Part shown: positions 46,401-58,619 of the stretch, in pieces | Numbering within the stretch: the stretch's first letter is position 1 | How the letters are laid out: each line of letters opens with the position of its first letter | Assembly: GCA_001465935.1 (NCBI GenBank) | Contig: LNKV01000001.1 | Span: 1,116,001-1,180,000, forward strand | Direction of reading: 5' to 3' | Source of the DNA: Clarireedia homoeocarpa | Lineage: Eukaryota > Ascomycota > Leotiomycetes > Helotiales > Rutstroemiaceae | DNA: 64,000 bases | Position numbers and translations under genes: made by a program | Notes under the pieces: generated by a model | What the model was told of the DNA's origin: nothing | Database searches by the model: none | Seen by the model: the letters and a program-made list of their open reading frames with translations, nothing else

Positions 46401-46428
46401 CAGTACACAGTACACAGTACACAGTACA
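46401..46428. repeat. Heptamer tandem repeat (cagtaca x4)
   Basis: Perfect 7-bp array preceded by gtaccaagtaca; part of a GTAC-rich stretch. Confidence 0.9.
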
Positions 46429-46803
46429 CAGGAATCAGTAATCAAGCAAGCCATGGTCTGACAAGAAAAAGTAATGAGACCCGCAACCCATGGGCTTCTG
46501 GGTGCGAGGTAGGGTATGCCGGGAAAGTAATAGCAGGGAAGTCGAAACGACTTCACAGGTGCATGCATTTCCCCAAATCCCGGTCAGAAATGCCACCTAC
46601 TAGGTATCTTTGGGAAGGACAACAAAAGAGAATCGAGAAAGATTGTTGGGCCGGCTGTCACATTGGGAAGCTTCTGATGCCTTATCTATGAGCTCGACGG
46701 GATACCAGAAAGGCCTAAAAGGCTTCAACTGTGTCTAATGTTATGGCTGACGTTTCTACCTGTACAGTATCTTGAGGCCCCGTCTTCTGTTGTTCTAAGA
46801 TTC

Positions 46804-46849
46804 CTAAGATGAGAGGACCTAAAGTCCTAAGATGAGAGGACCTAAAGTC
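46804..46849. repeat. 23-bp perfect tandem duplication
   Basis: ctaagatgagaggacctaaa plus gtc occurs twice head to tail. No coding context. Confidence 0.92.
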
Positions 46850-49588
46850 CGAGTCGCTATATTGGTAATAATGCAACAAGGCCAGCCCCTCTTTTTGTCT
46901 TTTCTGTCAGCTATCATGATCATGAATTTAATGTGCCATACCTACAACAGTAGAGGCAAGTCCCCCCCCCCCCCCCCCTTCCCCCCCTTCATTCGGGCTC
47001 TTTGGCCGTACGGGCGCTGCCGACCTTTCCATCCCTTTCATGCTCACATATCTTTTCAGTGCTCTGCGTTTTCCGGAACCTGCTGGATAATCCTTACCAT
47101 CCTGTGCGATCCCAAGGGCGAAACTGCTTCGTGGTGGGACAGATTGTAAGATACATCCAATCCGACCGAATCACAGAGACCTCGGCCGGATAATGGCAAA
47201 CACGGGGTCTTGGAACTCTCCCTGCGGTTTCAAAGGAGAATGTTGCCGCAATGTGAAAGCTCCTGCAGTTAGAGATTGCTGTGAGAGTGGTCCTGAAGTC
47301 TGTGATGCTAGAGATCATTTCATCCATGTGAAACAGTGACAGAGAGCAGTTATCATTCTGTCACCCGTCCCATATCCGCTCCTGATCGCTGAAACTCCAA
47401 AATCAATCTACACTATGGGCGCTTGGGTGGGTTTGTTGCGGATCTCGAAGTAACCTTTTGCTTGCTACCTGTCAAGAACATTACTAAAGTAAGTGTCCAG
47501 GTCCTCTGCGGTGGAGCTGTGAGCAAATGGCCCGGGGTAGGTAGCAATTTCTGAAGGTACGGTAGTACTAAGGTACTTAAGCTGTCTATGCCTTTCGACC
47601 AACGGCATATGTTCTCTGCTAAAAAGTACAAAGTACGCCATTAGGACTCGGCAAAAACATGCTGCCTAAGGTATAAAGGGCTAACGCGGCAAATGGGAAC
47701 GGCAGTGTCTCGGTGGTTTCTTACAAAGCCAGAAAATCGATAGATGAAGATCTTTTCCGCTCGTTCTCTTGATGTGGAGGGCTCGGGGGGGCTCGGGGGG
47801 GGGCTCGGTATAACAATATGAAGAGTTTCCGATATCCGCCAACGAAGTGGCCGCTCCTTGGGAGTCACGAAGTAGGTACTTGATAAGATTACTGAACCAA
47901 GACGAGTAATAAGTGTTCGGATTGTCGCACTTGCGCGTGGCGGTGAGAACGGAAGACGTTCTTTTCCTCCAGACAACAGAACATGCTGCATCCGTCACTG
48001 GTCTCGCATATTTTCCAATATTTTCAGCATCTTTCCAGCATCTTTCCAGCATCTGGCCCCATGGTGAAGATTCTTTTTAGATAATGAGTGGATCCTCAAG
48101 TACTTGTACAGGCACAGCTTTGGTTGTGCACTTACCAAGAATAACAAATCAATGATCAACAGGCAAGCCCTATCCAACGATAAATACCTGCCCCGCAAAC
48201 ACTATATACCATGCAGAGCTAGACTGTGACCAGCCCCAGAAAAGGTGACCGGTTAAGATGTCTCAAGCAAAATGTACTAAAAGTAGGATGCTCTTGCCAG
48301 CAAGTGCAGCGAACAATGCATATGCGGGTTCTTTACCAATGCTTTTTGGACGAGTCAAAGATCAGACGTTTTTGAGCTCACTCTGTTCCGCCGCAAGCCT
48401 TCAGCCAAGGAACCAGATAGGAGTTTCCCGACAACTTGGGTCAATATGAAATTGTACTCAGGCCTCCTAAAGACTTTTCTCCGTGCGGAAGGGAAGACAT
48501 GCTTTGAATGACGCCCCTACCTCTCAGTATGGGATTGTCCATTGCCTTTATGCCTCGGAGTCTTCAATATCGATCCACGTGAGCCATGCGACCCGACCCG
48601 TAATGTAATGATCCTTCAATTGCTCTAGTGCTCTAGTATCAAGACAGAGAGGTCAAGACTTCAATATGTAGCAGCAGCAGCACTTCGTAATAACTGCCAA
48701 GCGTCCCGCGCTGTTGTAAATAGTAACGTTAACCGAAGAGGAAGGGGGACAGTTGAGACAATCCCGTCGCGACGTCAATTGCAGACCCCATTCGAACAAC
48801 CGATGTCATAAATACAGTAATTGGCTTAACTATGGGTACTTTGTACTTCCGTACATACGGTAGGAGTGGTCCATTGCTGTCTCAAAAACCACGCGCACAA
48901 GGAGTGAGATGAACCACGTCAAAGATCTTCCGGAACGGGACATAGCACGGTAAGGGATGTTTCCATACGCAGGATCGTCATGGGCTGCAGCTGGCTCGTG
49001 CTTGTTGATCTCAACTCTCAATCGAGTTACGAGTATGGATGAACTCCTGAGCTGCATCTGGACTTCCAAATTATTCTAGCCATCGGTCGCTGCAGCAAAA
49101 TTTTCGGCATTAGACAAAAGGTCCCAAAGGCCTCCCGCTCGTACTGTGAGCGGCGCACATTTCTGTTCCATAGTCTGGGAAATTTCGGTAAATGTTGTAG
49201 CAGAGCACCAATTTGGATGTACTTCGTAAAATGTCACCAAGCTAAATAAAGAATTTGAAGATTGTTACTGATTCGTGTTCATAGATCGTCGCGTGGAAGT
49301 TGACTCGAAATAGTTCTATTAGTAATCAGACTACTCGCCGCCTTAGGCATTGCATTTATCCCACCACGCCCACCACACCCACTTCGTCATTATCGATAAT
49401 GAAATCTTCAGATTTGCCATGCACAACGACACGCAACGCTGTCCTCTGCGCCTTCCGCTACGTGAATTGTACTCCCACTTACCGGTGTCTAGCAATCTTA
49501 TTCGATTCGGAAACACCCAAGAAGACGGCTACCAGTATTCGTCAAGACTCTACTCTTCCCACTCACCGACCAAGTCCCCTCGCCGAAC

Positions 49589-50378
49589 ATGTCGATTAGT
49601 ACGGAAATACAAAATGCGAATCCTACGATTTTAAGTGTATCTGAAATCCCTCGCCGGAGGGAAAGGCGCAAGGCCCGGGATTTCTCTGCCAAGAAGCAAG
49701 GGATCCAAAGCATCTTAATGGCAAAACCAAGCTACGCCATGGATCCCTTCTACATGTCAGACTTCTCAGATGCAGAATCTGACGACTCTACTGTGGAACC
49801 GATAGATGAGCAAGAAATCTATGGTATACACTCTCCTCTCCTCTCTTTGTCCCTTATTCCTTTGAGTCTTTAATACTTGAATAAACATGCCGCGTGCCCA
49901 ATTGTGGCCGAATCAATTTCCTGCAATTCGTACTCAACTTGAGTCGACCTCTCAGCAATGACCACAAGTGCCCTGTCACCTCACTGACACTTTTGCAGAC
50001 TTGATCGCGCCAATATCCGATCCCGAGCATCCCCTTTCACTAGAGTCACTTGGAGTGGTCAAGCTCGAAGATGTGCATCTTGTATCGCCTCCCGACCTGA
50101 CAAACCCTGCTGCCCTTTCGCGTGTTCTTGTTGAGTTAACACCTACGGTGTCTCATTGTTCCCTAGCGACTGTCATTGGACTAGGCGTCCGAGTACGTTT
50201 GGAACAAGCGTTGCCGCCAAGTTACCGCGTCGAAGTAAAGATTAAGAAGGATACACATAGCCAAGCAGCCGAGGTCAATAAGCAACTTGCGGATAAAGAA
50301 CGTGTTGCAGCTGCACTTGAAAACGCAAATCTCATGAAACTATTACGGAAGATGATGAAAACTTGTCTGGACGAGTAA
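49589..50378 (+). CDS. CIA2: MIP18-family cytosolic Fe-S assembly protein Cia2 (2 exons, 204 aa)
   Basis: Model: 49589-49823 and 49999-50378; a GTATAC donor and GCAG acceptor give 615 nt. Residues about 80-200 are a clear DUF59/MIP18 domain: ISDPEHPLSLESLGVV, then VELTPTVSHCSLATVIGLGV with the conserved reactive Cys, then NKQLADKERVAAALEN. Cia2 works with Cia1 and Met18/Mms19 in the cytosolic targeting complex that inserts Fe-S clusters into nuclear and cytosolic apoproteins. The N-terminal 75 residues are basic then acidic and likely disordered, longer than in animals, as is usual for fungi. Confidence 0.94.
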
Positions 50379-52690
50379 CGCTCTATTACCCGAATATCGA
50401 TGTTAAAAGGATTCTCCTACCGAGTCGTCATAAACTTTCGTCGCACTGTATGCGGGAAAGCTGCTGCCTTATTTCAGATATGGGCTCACCTCACGTCTCA
50501 GGCATCGCCCGTATTTGGCCGTGCCTTTGTCCTGTCTAGGAAAGCTTAGGGACATGTCGTCGTTACGGAATCAGCTGGTCCAGTTACAGCCATGTGCTTT
50601 GATCGTTACTTGCCATTATGTGCATGGTGTGAAAGCTCGTCCACCTGTGCCATACTATGGAACTTGTATCCCGTTGTCGAAGACTACTACAAACACAATT
50701 CTATCATGATCAGATCGCCATTCAAGCGAGGCAGTCTTGGTAGACTAATTAAAATTACCAATAACAATGCTGCTATTACTATTGTTGTTTCCACATGTCA
50801 AATTCACCCCCTGATAAACCGTCCATTTCGCCGGAGTAAGCGACTATCGTATATCGAATAATTATATCCAATCAAAGCCTACCTTCCGTGGGCCTCCAGA
50901 TCCCCACAATGCGCATCCGGTCAGCTTACCAGAGTCTTCATCCCCCAATGTCACTACCCCCACAAAGAGCTTTCGACCAGAACAAGCCCTCAAACTCCAG
51001 CCATCTCCACTTCAACCCATTCCCTCCCTTTTCGAATTTCAACTTCGTCAACTCCCAACCACCTTTCACATCTACGAGTGCAACCTATCTATGGCTTTGG
51101 GCGCTGTAGGGCTTACGTAGCCCCTGGCCTCACTATTCCCTTTCACGGTTGCTGGTAAGAATTCACAATTCTTCCCACACATGGAAGAAGAAGTAACCTA
51201 CCTGCACGACATCCATTCAAAGGTCTATTGTTAAATCAGGTTTCGGGTACCCCCAACATGAGATAAGCATATTAAGTCATATCTGGGATGATCTAGAACA
51301 ATTCCCTTACGTGTTTAATATCAAGTAACTGTTTTTTTTTATTTCCTTTTTCTCTCACCCCCACAGACACTGGTTGATCTTTCCCACTCTCCTTATCCAA
51401 CAGATTTTAGACGATCGCAACAGGATCACTCATATAATTCCTTAAAGAGGAAAATCTCCATTTCTCCAGAAATCATCAAATTGGTCTAGACTTTGGTGAG
51501 AAACTACATTGGCCCGTTCGTTTGCTATTAGCATTTTGAGTATCCCTCAACCCACAATTTCTCCCTTCAGGCTATTACCCCAACTTCCTAGTCGTAGTTC
51601 CTTGATCTCAAAAGGCTCATTGACTACGCCTCTGTTAATGGCAGAGTAGTAAATCTTGAGCTACACAGTACTGTAGGTTCCCTACGTACAGCCTTGCGGC
51701 ACGTACGGTACGTAGGAAATAGCATCACATCCCTTACCGTAGATAGTCATTGAAATATTGCAGATCGGCAACACCGAGCCGCATAGATGTTTACGTTGCG
51801 ATTGCAATCCATCCATCCATCCTTTCCCTTCCATCTACGGGTGGTTATCAACCAACGTACCTAATTGTTGATTGTTGCTCACCAGACAAGGTCGCTCGCT
51901 GCACGAAGGAACCACACACGGAATATTATTTGCCCCACTAGCCTGCCCCTTGCGCTTGCGGGTCGACCAAACAAACAATGCATCATCACGAATATGTGAT
52001 GTGATGAACGACCAAAAATACCTTATATCAATCAAATTAGTCCTATTTTTCCACATAATACGAGATCATGCCACTGGTTTGTAAAGATGACAATACATTT
52101 TTCCATTCACACAGCTTTGTAACACTTACCCTACGCAACCGCAACCGGTTTATATTTCCCATCGTTTCAGTAGATGTGAATGCCAAGACGTAGCGTGCGT
52201 CTTCTATTTTCCTTACGGGTATCGGAACACCGACCTGGCTATCGACACAACATGGCTTAGTTCAGGTGAGGTGAGGTGCAGTGATTAGGAGAAATGCATG
52301 TATCTCATGCATGTAACCTACCTATCTGTCTGCAAGCGGCGAAGCCATCCAACCTACGCACATGCGCAGATATCATAAACTCAGATACCGCGGTAAATAA
52401 AAAATTAAAAATAAGCGATGCAAGTGTTTCATTCATTTACTTTGTTGGACGTGTGCGTATACACGGACAAATTACTTAAATTTTGATTTATTTGAGACCG
52501 AAACGCCACCAACTGATACTCTTAGATGTCTTGGAACGAAGTTGAGGATGTAGGAGAACAGACTGCTCACTCGCGTAACGGAGTGCTAGGACCTAAGATT
52601 CAAGCCCCAGTAACTCCAAAAATGAGTGATTGATCGATAAATACGCGTCACAGTTTCACATCACTGATGCGCGGTCCCCATGCAATGCGT
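50379..52690. other. Intergenic, 2.3 kb, convergent
   Basis: 3' flanks of CIA2 and SNU114. Nothing coding supported. A GTAC-rich palindromic cluster lies at about 51664-51716 and a catc microsatellite at about 51809-51820. Confidence 0.55.
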
Positions 52691-55600
52691 TTAGCCGTCG
52701 AGAATACCAGTTTCTTTCAAACTGGCGAAGAGTTCTGGCTCGAGGAACTTGGCCACGCTAACATCCTCGCTCAGACCCTTTCTCCTTCTAGTCTTGAGCA
52801 CGAAATCGCGAGCTGTGGCCTGCGCGCTTGCCGGCTCAAGTGGCCTAAGAATGACGTCTTTATCTAGCGGATCACCAGGCACGATGGACCAGCGATCAAA
52901 GACGAGGGACACGGTAGCTTGACCTTGCGTGTGGATTCGAAGATCCGTTTCGAAGCCGAATGAGTCGATAACGGGAATAAGGCCACTAACGCGGTAGAGT
53001 GGTGTGCCGGCAATAGGACCATCAGCAAGGACGTGACCGCGACGACGGGCGAGAACAGTGTACAGCGAAGTAACGGAATCTGCAGGTCCAGTCATGGAAC
53101 AGGAGTAGACGGGCTCCATTAATCTTGGAGAGGCCATTAGGAAGGACGAATAGCATGCCCGTCGGGAAGTGGGAATGATCTGTCCCCCACCCCGGAAAAT
53201 CGCTTCAGGAGCCAATATTACGTCTGTTATCTTGAATTTGCTGTTGCGGATAGCTGCAAGGGATCTGTTAGCCACTAGTCGTAGCAATGACCAACGAAAA
53301 TTACAGTAGCTTGAGTTTCTGTGCTTGAAAGCGGAGGTTGCCATAGCGCTTGCTGTGGCTTGCATGGACAAGCAGTCAAGACCTCGAAAAACATAATGAC
53401 GGTGCGTCTGGGGGGAAAGGAGGGATAGCTTACGTTCTTCGCACAGCGGACCTTCGCGGGCAGCCCAGCTAAACCCCTGTCTAATGGTATCCCGAACGCT
53501 AAGAAGCAACTTTTTATCCACCTGTTGTAGATCAGTCAGCATAAAAGGGCCGAATATTTATGTGTTGTGTGCAACAACGGTTATTTAGCTTGTGCAGGGA
53601 AAATGAATAGTACTTGCCTCTGATGGAATGGTATCGTCCTGTAGAATGTTTGGTCCCAAGTCGTCGGGTCCAAAAGCCCAAATGCTTCTAGAAGCCAATA
53701 AATCCCATCCGTAGTTTTCTTCGAAATACTTTCCAATAACACGGGCAGGACTTTTGATGCTGACCTTTCCGCTTTCGATATCTTCAGCTATTCCTTGCTC
53801 GAGAGGCTCCGCCACCATCGTGATTTTGTTCTTTTTGTTTGGTGTTTGGGCATAGCATTTGATGGCTGATGTCTCAACAACTGTCTCACAGAAGCGTGTA
53901 ACAGGATCTGACACCTTGATTTCCATTTCTGCATATAATCGTCTGAGATCATGCAGGACACAATCCATGTAGAGCTCTCCAGTCCCCAGAATGACGTGTT
54001 CTCCAGATTCTTCAACCTTGGTAGTGATAAGAGGGTAGCTTTTGTTAACCTTTCTCAGACCATCCAACATCTTAGGAAGCTCGGAAGGGTTGATCGGCTC
54101 CACTGCAACCTTAAATACCGACTCGGTGAAATGGGTGATAGGTTTGAAGATGTATGCCTCCTCCTCCTCCGGCAGTACGAGTGATACAATGGTTGCGGAT
54201 TTGACGATCGAATTGTCCACACCTCCGAGAAGAACCCAATTGCCGGCAGGTACGCCGTCTGTAGGGATGTTGTACCGCGTTTCAGCAATCCACACATCAG
54301 AAATAGTTGCGACGCTCATATCTTCTTCGTCATCAATTGAGTAGCCTTCTCCGAGTACTCTCACTTGTGTACCGGCCCGTGCAATACCACTCAGTACCCG
54401 CCCAAATGAATAGAAGCCAGCTGCGTCACTTGTGTTTAAGAGTTTGGATATTTGAATAACCAACGGGCCATCCTGATCGCATGCCTTCATAGCAGCTGCA
54501 ACTTTGGTATCCAGCGGACCAGTATAGTAGCGTTCCAACTTCTTTTCTGCAGCTTCCACAGGGGATGGAATATGCTGAACAACCATATCAACAAATCCAG
54601 AAGACGGTCCAAAGAATTGTTGACAAACCAACTTCAGGAGAACATTGGCATCCATTTTATACTGTGACGGTTTAAGATGGATCCCAAGCGTCTCAAGAGT
54701 GTCCTTCAAGTCTTCCGGGCTCTCACTAATAGTGTGAGAGTACAGTTTATAGATTGGCTCGAGGATGAAGTTGACGAAGGAGCGTTTCGACCTGTCCTCA
54801 ACACCCTTCCGTGTAAATGATCTCCTCGAGGGATTGTAGAAGATGTCACCCCACAGTCGTCGGGCAAACTCATGCGCGTTGATGCCACTCTCCTCGTTGT
54901 TCATGCCTGGTCCGCGTTTCTTGCTTGGTGCGTAAGTGTCTGCGTACATTTTGGCGAAAGATTGTAATGTAAAACACCATCCCATACTTGTGCATGCAAA
55001 GAGGACGTTGCCCTTCTCAGGACTAAGTCGACGACTCTCTCCTTGACCGGGTAAAGTTGCCTCAATCACAGTATTGACTTCCTCAATGACATGCTTCAAC
55101 TTGAAATAAGCGTCCGTGGGGGGCAACTTTAGCTCTAAGATTAGACGATCCATCTTATTGACAACAAGGGTCATGGGCAGACCTTCGAGAACAGCGTGTC
55201 TGATGATCTGTTCAGTGTTGACTTGAACTCCTTCAACGACGTCCACTACAAGAACCACCCCATCCACAAGCCGTAAAGAGGATGCGACTTCATCTACAAA
55301 GTTGACATGCCCCGGCGTATCGAGAATGTTCAACAGATGCGACTTCCCCTTCGTACTTTGAAGAACTAGACTCATTGGTGCTGATTTTATGGACAGTCCT
55401 CGCTCGCGCTCCACAACGTGAATGTCTGTGTAGCGCAATTGCTCGTCCTTCTTCTTCCCCGTTTTTTTATCCAATCGATCCGTAATATCGTGTGTCTCAA
55501 GTACCAACATATCCATGAAAGCAGTTTTCCCGTGATGTAGATGCCCAGCAAAAGCAATGTTCCGAATCTGGTCCGGGAAGTTCATGAGATCCGTCATGAA

Positions 55601-56065
55601 ACCTCGATCGAAGTGGACTGGTGGCAGGTCTGCCTCTTGTATATTGAACTTTTTCTGCTCGACGGGTGCAATTATGGGTTGAGTGAGCGGTTGCGCATCT
55701 TCCTCTTGCACCATAGTTTCGACATCTTCTCCGTATACCTGCTGTGCTGTGGGATAATACTGTTTGTCTTCGTGCAAGATCACAGCATTCGACGGCCCTT
55801 CATCTACGTCCGAATGTCAGCATGTATACTCCATTGAAGATCGAAATTGAGCCTACCATCAAGCTCCATCAATTCTTGCCCGGTTGCCTCTGCCTCCTCT
55901 TCTGGATACTCGTCATAAACATATGCGCTAGCCTCATTGCCATGCTGAGACTCATCTCCAGACTCCTCGGCCTCCCCGATGAAATTTCCGAATCTGGACA
56001 ATGTTAGTGAGAGCTCAAGAGACTCAGACGATACGGTTGGCTTACTCGTCATAAAGGTCATCCAT
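52691..56065 (-). CDS. SNU114: U5 snRNP GTPase Snu114/EFTUD2 (5 exons, 997 aa)
   Basis: Model (minus): 56065-56046, 55993-55857, 55803-53618, 53521-53434, 53253-52691; sum 2994 nt. EF-2-like spliceosomal GTPase that controls Brr2 in activation and disassembly. An acidic N-terminal extension (MDDLYDEFGNFIGE...) precedes the G domain, with G1 AGHLHHGKTAFMD, G3 NILDTPGHVNF and G4 VVNKMDR. Domains II-V follow (WVLLGGVD, LGTGELYMDCVLHDLRRLYA, and the EF-G-IV-like region ending in RRRKGLSEDV). Intron 3 (53617-53522) starts with GCAAGT. A GC-AG splice gives DTIPSE|VDKKLL, exactly as in the family, while no GT site does. The first exon is only 20 nt. Confidence 0.95.
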
Positions 56066-56830
56066 CGTGAAGCGTGATTAATGGTAAATTCGAAGATCTC
56101 CAAAAATTGCGCCCACCACTACTAGCCTTCGCTGCACTCGCGTCGAGAACTTCGCGACGGGAATTTTCGAGTCACGTGCATCAGCCTCGTGAAGCTCAAG
56201 CTTTCATCCAATCAAACTGGCACTGCAAATGATCGTCGGTATTCGCTTAAGCCTTATCGCAATCGCTCTGAAGATGCACTGAGCTCGACTGAGGCTAGCT
56301 CGCCCCTCGGTCGACCTCCGGGAACCTTGCACCCATTGCTCTACAGTGCCATGCCAAAAGTATTTGGACAGGGTCCGTGCGTTCCTCACCAATTTTTTGG
56401 TCATTTTGGTGATAAATGCACGGACCTTGTCCAAATACTTTTGGCATGGCACTGTATCAAAAGACTGGTCGGTTTTGAGGAAGTTACATTTTTATATTTA
56501 GGTATAAATATAAATATGTTATTTGAGAAAATGACCAAAAACCCATATTGTTCACTATAACAATCCTTCTTCGGGTATTGAGTTATATAATTTTGAAAGA
56601 TGTAAACCGGTGATATGTTTAAGTTTTTCTGCCCGTTGGAAGCCACGTCACGCCACGATATTCGTCGGTGTTCGCTTAAGCTACCCCCCCATTGATGTCG
56701 ACCCATTCACCGCCTACAGAATTTCTATAACTGTGTCCCCTGTGAGTTCTTTGTTGAGGATTTTATCTCCCATTCAGTTCCATTTTCTAAAAAATTCTTA
56801 CTATCAAACCCTTTCATATACTCATCCAAT
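56066..56830. promoter_or_regulatory. Divergent promoter region SNU114 / ERG10
   Basis: 765 bp between two outward starts, containing a short inverted-repeat element (56344-56454). Otherwise no gene. Confidence 0.55.
56344..56454. mobile_element. 111-bp Tc1/mariner-type MITE (near-perfect hairpin) with TA flanks
   Basis: cagtgccatgccaaaagtat with the following ttggaca at the left end is repeated inverted at the right end. The arms stay similar (ggtccgtgc, tcaccaa) for about 48 bp each, leaving a spacer of a few bases. Both ends are flanked by TA (56342-56343, 56455-56456). The CAGTGCC...CAAAAGTATT terminus resembles Tc1-like inverted repeats (family knowledge). Confidence 0.82.
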
Positions 56831-58203
56831 ATGTCTTCCTTCCCACCAGTCTACATTGTGTAAGTCATGCTCATTTTTGTTGTAGACTTGTCCGCAATGA
56901 ATACTGATCTGTCCCTGACTTTAGCTCCGCTGTGAGAACACCCGTCGGCTCATTCTTGGGTTCCCTGTCAAGTAAAACTGCTACTGAACTAGGTGGTCTA
57001 GCTATCAAAGGTATGTTCTTCTCCTCGCACTATCAAGATGGCAATTTCAAAAGCTAAACGGATACCTAGCTGCTGTTGAGCGCGTGCCAGAGATCAAGCC
57101 TGAAGATGTTGAGGAGATCTTCTTCGGTAATGTTATGTCGGCAAAGTGGGTAATTCAAATCATTCAAAGGAGTATTACTAATCGATTACAGCTTGGGACA
57201 AAACCCAGCTCGTCAATGTGCCATTGCTGGTGGTCTCGCAGAAGGCGTTATCTGCACAACCGTGAATAAGGTTTGTGCTTCGGGGACCAAGGCAATAATC
57301 TTGGCTGCCCAAACTATCATCACCGGTAATTCCGAGATTGTCGTCGCTGGTGGTACTGAGTCTATGTCAAACGTTCCTCACTACCTCCCAAACCTTCGAA
57401 CTGGAGCCAAGTATGGCGACCAGACCTTGGTTGATGGTGTGCTTAAAGATGGTTTGACAGACGCTTATGGAAAGAAGGAACACATGGGAATGGCTGCTGA
57501 AGAGTGTTCTCAAGACCACAGTATCTCCAGAGAACAGCAAGACGACTATGCTATCAAGTCTTACCAAAAGGCCCAAAAGGCCACCGAGGCTGGTGTCTTC
57601 AAGACCGAGATTGTTCCTGTGGAGGTCAGCGGTGGTCGTGGAAAGCCAGCCATTACTGTCGACAGAGATGACGAGGTTAAGAACTTGAATATTGAGAAGC
57701 TCAAGGCTATGCGACCTGCATTCTTGCCGAATGGAGGGACCGTCACTGCACCAAATGCAGCTCCACTCAACGATGGTGCTTCGGCATTAGTCCTTGTTTC
57801 AGAAGCAAAGTTGAAGGAGCTGGGCCTCAAGCCTTTGGCCAAGATTCTCGGTTGGGGTGATGCTGAGAAAGCACCAACCAAGTTTACCACCGCTCCATCT
57901 TTGGCTATTCCTAAGGCTCTCAAGCACGCTAAGGTGGATGCTTCAGCCGTTGATTTTTATGAGATCAACGAGGCTTTCTCTGTGGTTGCTCTAGCGAACA
58001 TGAAGATTCTTGGATTGGATGAATCGAAGGTCAACATCTATGGAGGTGCTGTCGCTATCGGTCACCCTCTTGGTTGTTCGGGAGCAAGGATTGTTACAAC
58101 CTTGATCAATGTGTTACGGGAACAAAAGGCGAAGATCGGTGTTGCTGGAATTTGCAATGGAGGCGGTGGAGCTTCTGCTTTAGTCATTGAATCTTTGCAG
58201 TGA
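56831..58203 (+). CDS. ERG10: Acetyl-CoA C-acetyltransferase, cytosolic thiolase (4 exons, 400 aa)
   Basis: Model: 56831-56859, 56925-57010, 57070-57145, 57192-58203; sum 1203 nt. Condenses two acetyl-CoA to acetoacetyl-CoA, the first step towards HMG-CoA and ergosterol. Thiolase landmarks: SAVRTPVGSFLG at the start, acylated Cys in NKVCASGTKA (about residue 92), NEAFSVVAL, His in GHPLGCSGAR, and the second Cys in CNGGGGASALV near the end. No mitochondrial presequence and no C-terminal peroxisomal SKL (it ends ESLQ), so a cytosolic isoform is likely. The length equals the family norm. Confidence 0.95.
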
Positions 58204-58619
58204 GATAGTCTTACAAACCTACTGAATGGTTCGGACTTTGGGCTGAGAAATGGAGTACAAAAGGGCATGAGCGACGAAACTTAGTATATCTAACATTGAT
58301 GAGAATTGTTAGATGAAGAGCAATGATAATACCCCATTTCCAATAATTTCTTGCATGCATATTCAATTCTCTCCATCTGCACTTATCGGCCTTCTGGGGC
58401 TAATAGTTGGTAGACGGAGGAGCTCGCTTCAATGCCACACCAGGCACATAGCCTTGCATATACGCTAGACTATATATGTCGTAGTACGATAAGGCCCTGG
58501 CTGGAAAAAGTTCGCGATAAGTGAAATCGGCAAAAAAAAAGTTCTGGAGCTTCATTCTGACTTGCTTGTGTGTATGTCGCCATCAAGAGGATTCTGACTG
58601 GAGCCATTTTAGAATCGCA
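58204..58619. other. Intergenic ERG10 to KRE33
   Basis: 416 bp, 3' flank and promoter. An A9 run at about 58531-58539 lies 80 bp before the KRE33 start. No gene. Confidence 0.55.

Larger units (their letters stand above)
44991..49588. other. 4.6-kb repeat-rich divergent intergenic region
   Basis: Lies between the transcription factor (-) and CIA2 (+). No gene supported. It holds (GTAG)n at 45685-45703, a GCTGGT hexamer array at about 45919-45982, cagtaca x4 at 46401-46428, a 23-bp tandem duplication at 46804-46849, C17 at 46962-46978, gctcgggggg x2 at 47781-47800 and catctttccag repeats at about 48024-48055. It also has many GTAC-containing words (for example 46217-46235, 46381-46400, 47556-47575, 47626-47638, 48836-48861). 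Confidence 0.7.

Noticed and set aside
52555..52625. Possible tRNA (a cactc...gagtg stem followed by gattcaagcccc)
   Set aside because: The anticodon-like loop is 8 nt instead of 7, no D-arm or acceptor stem pairs, and the T-arm does not close.
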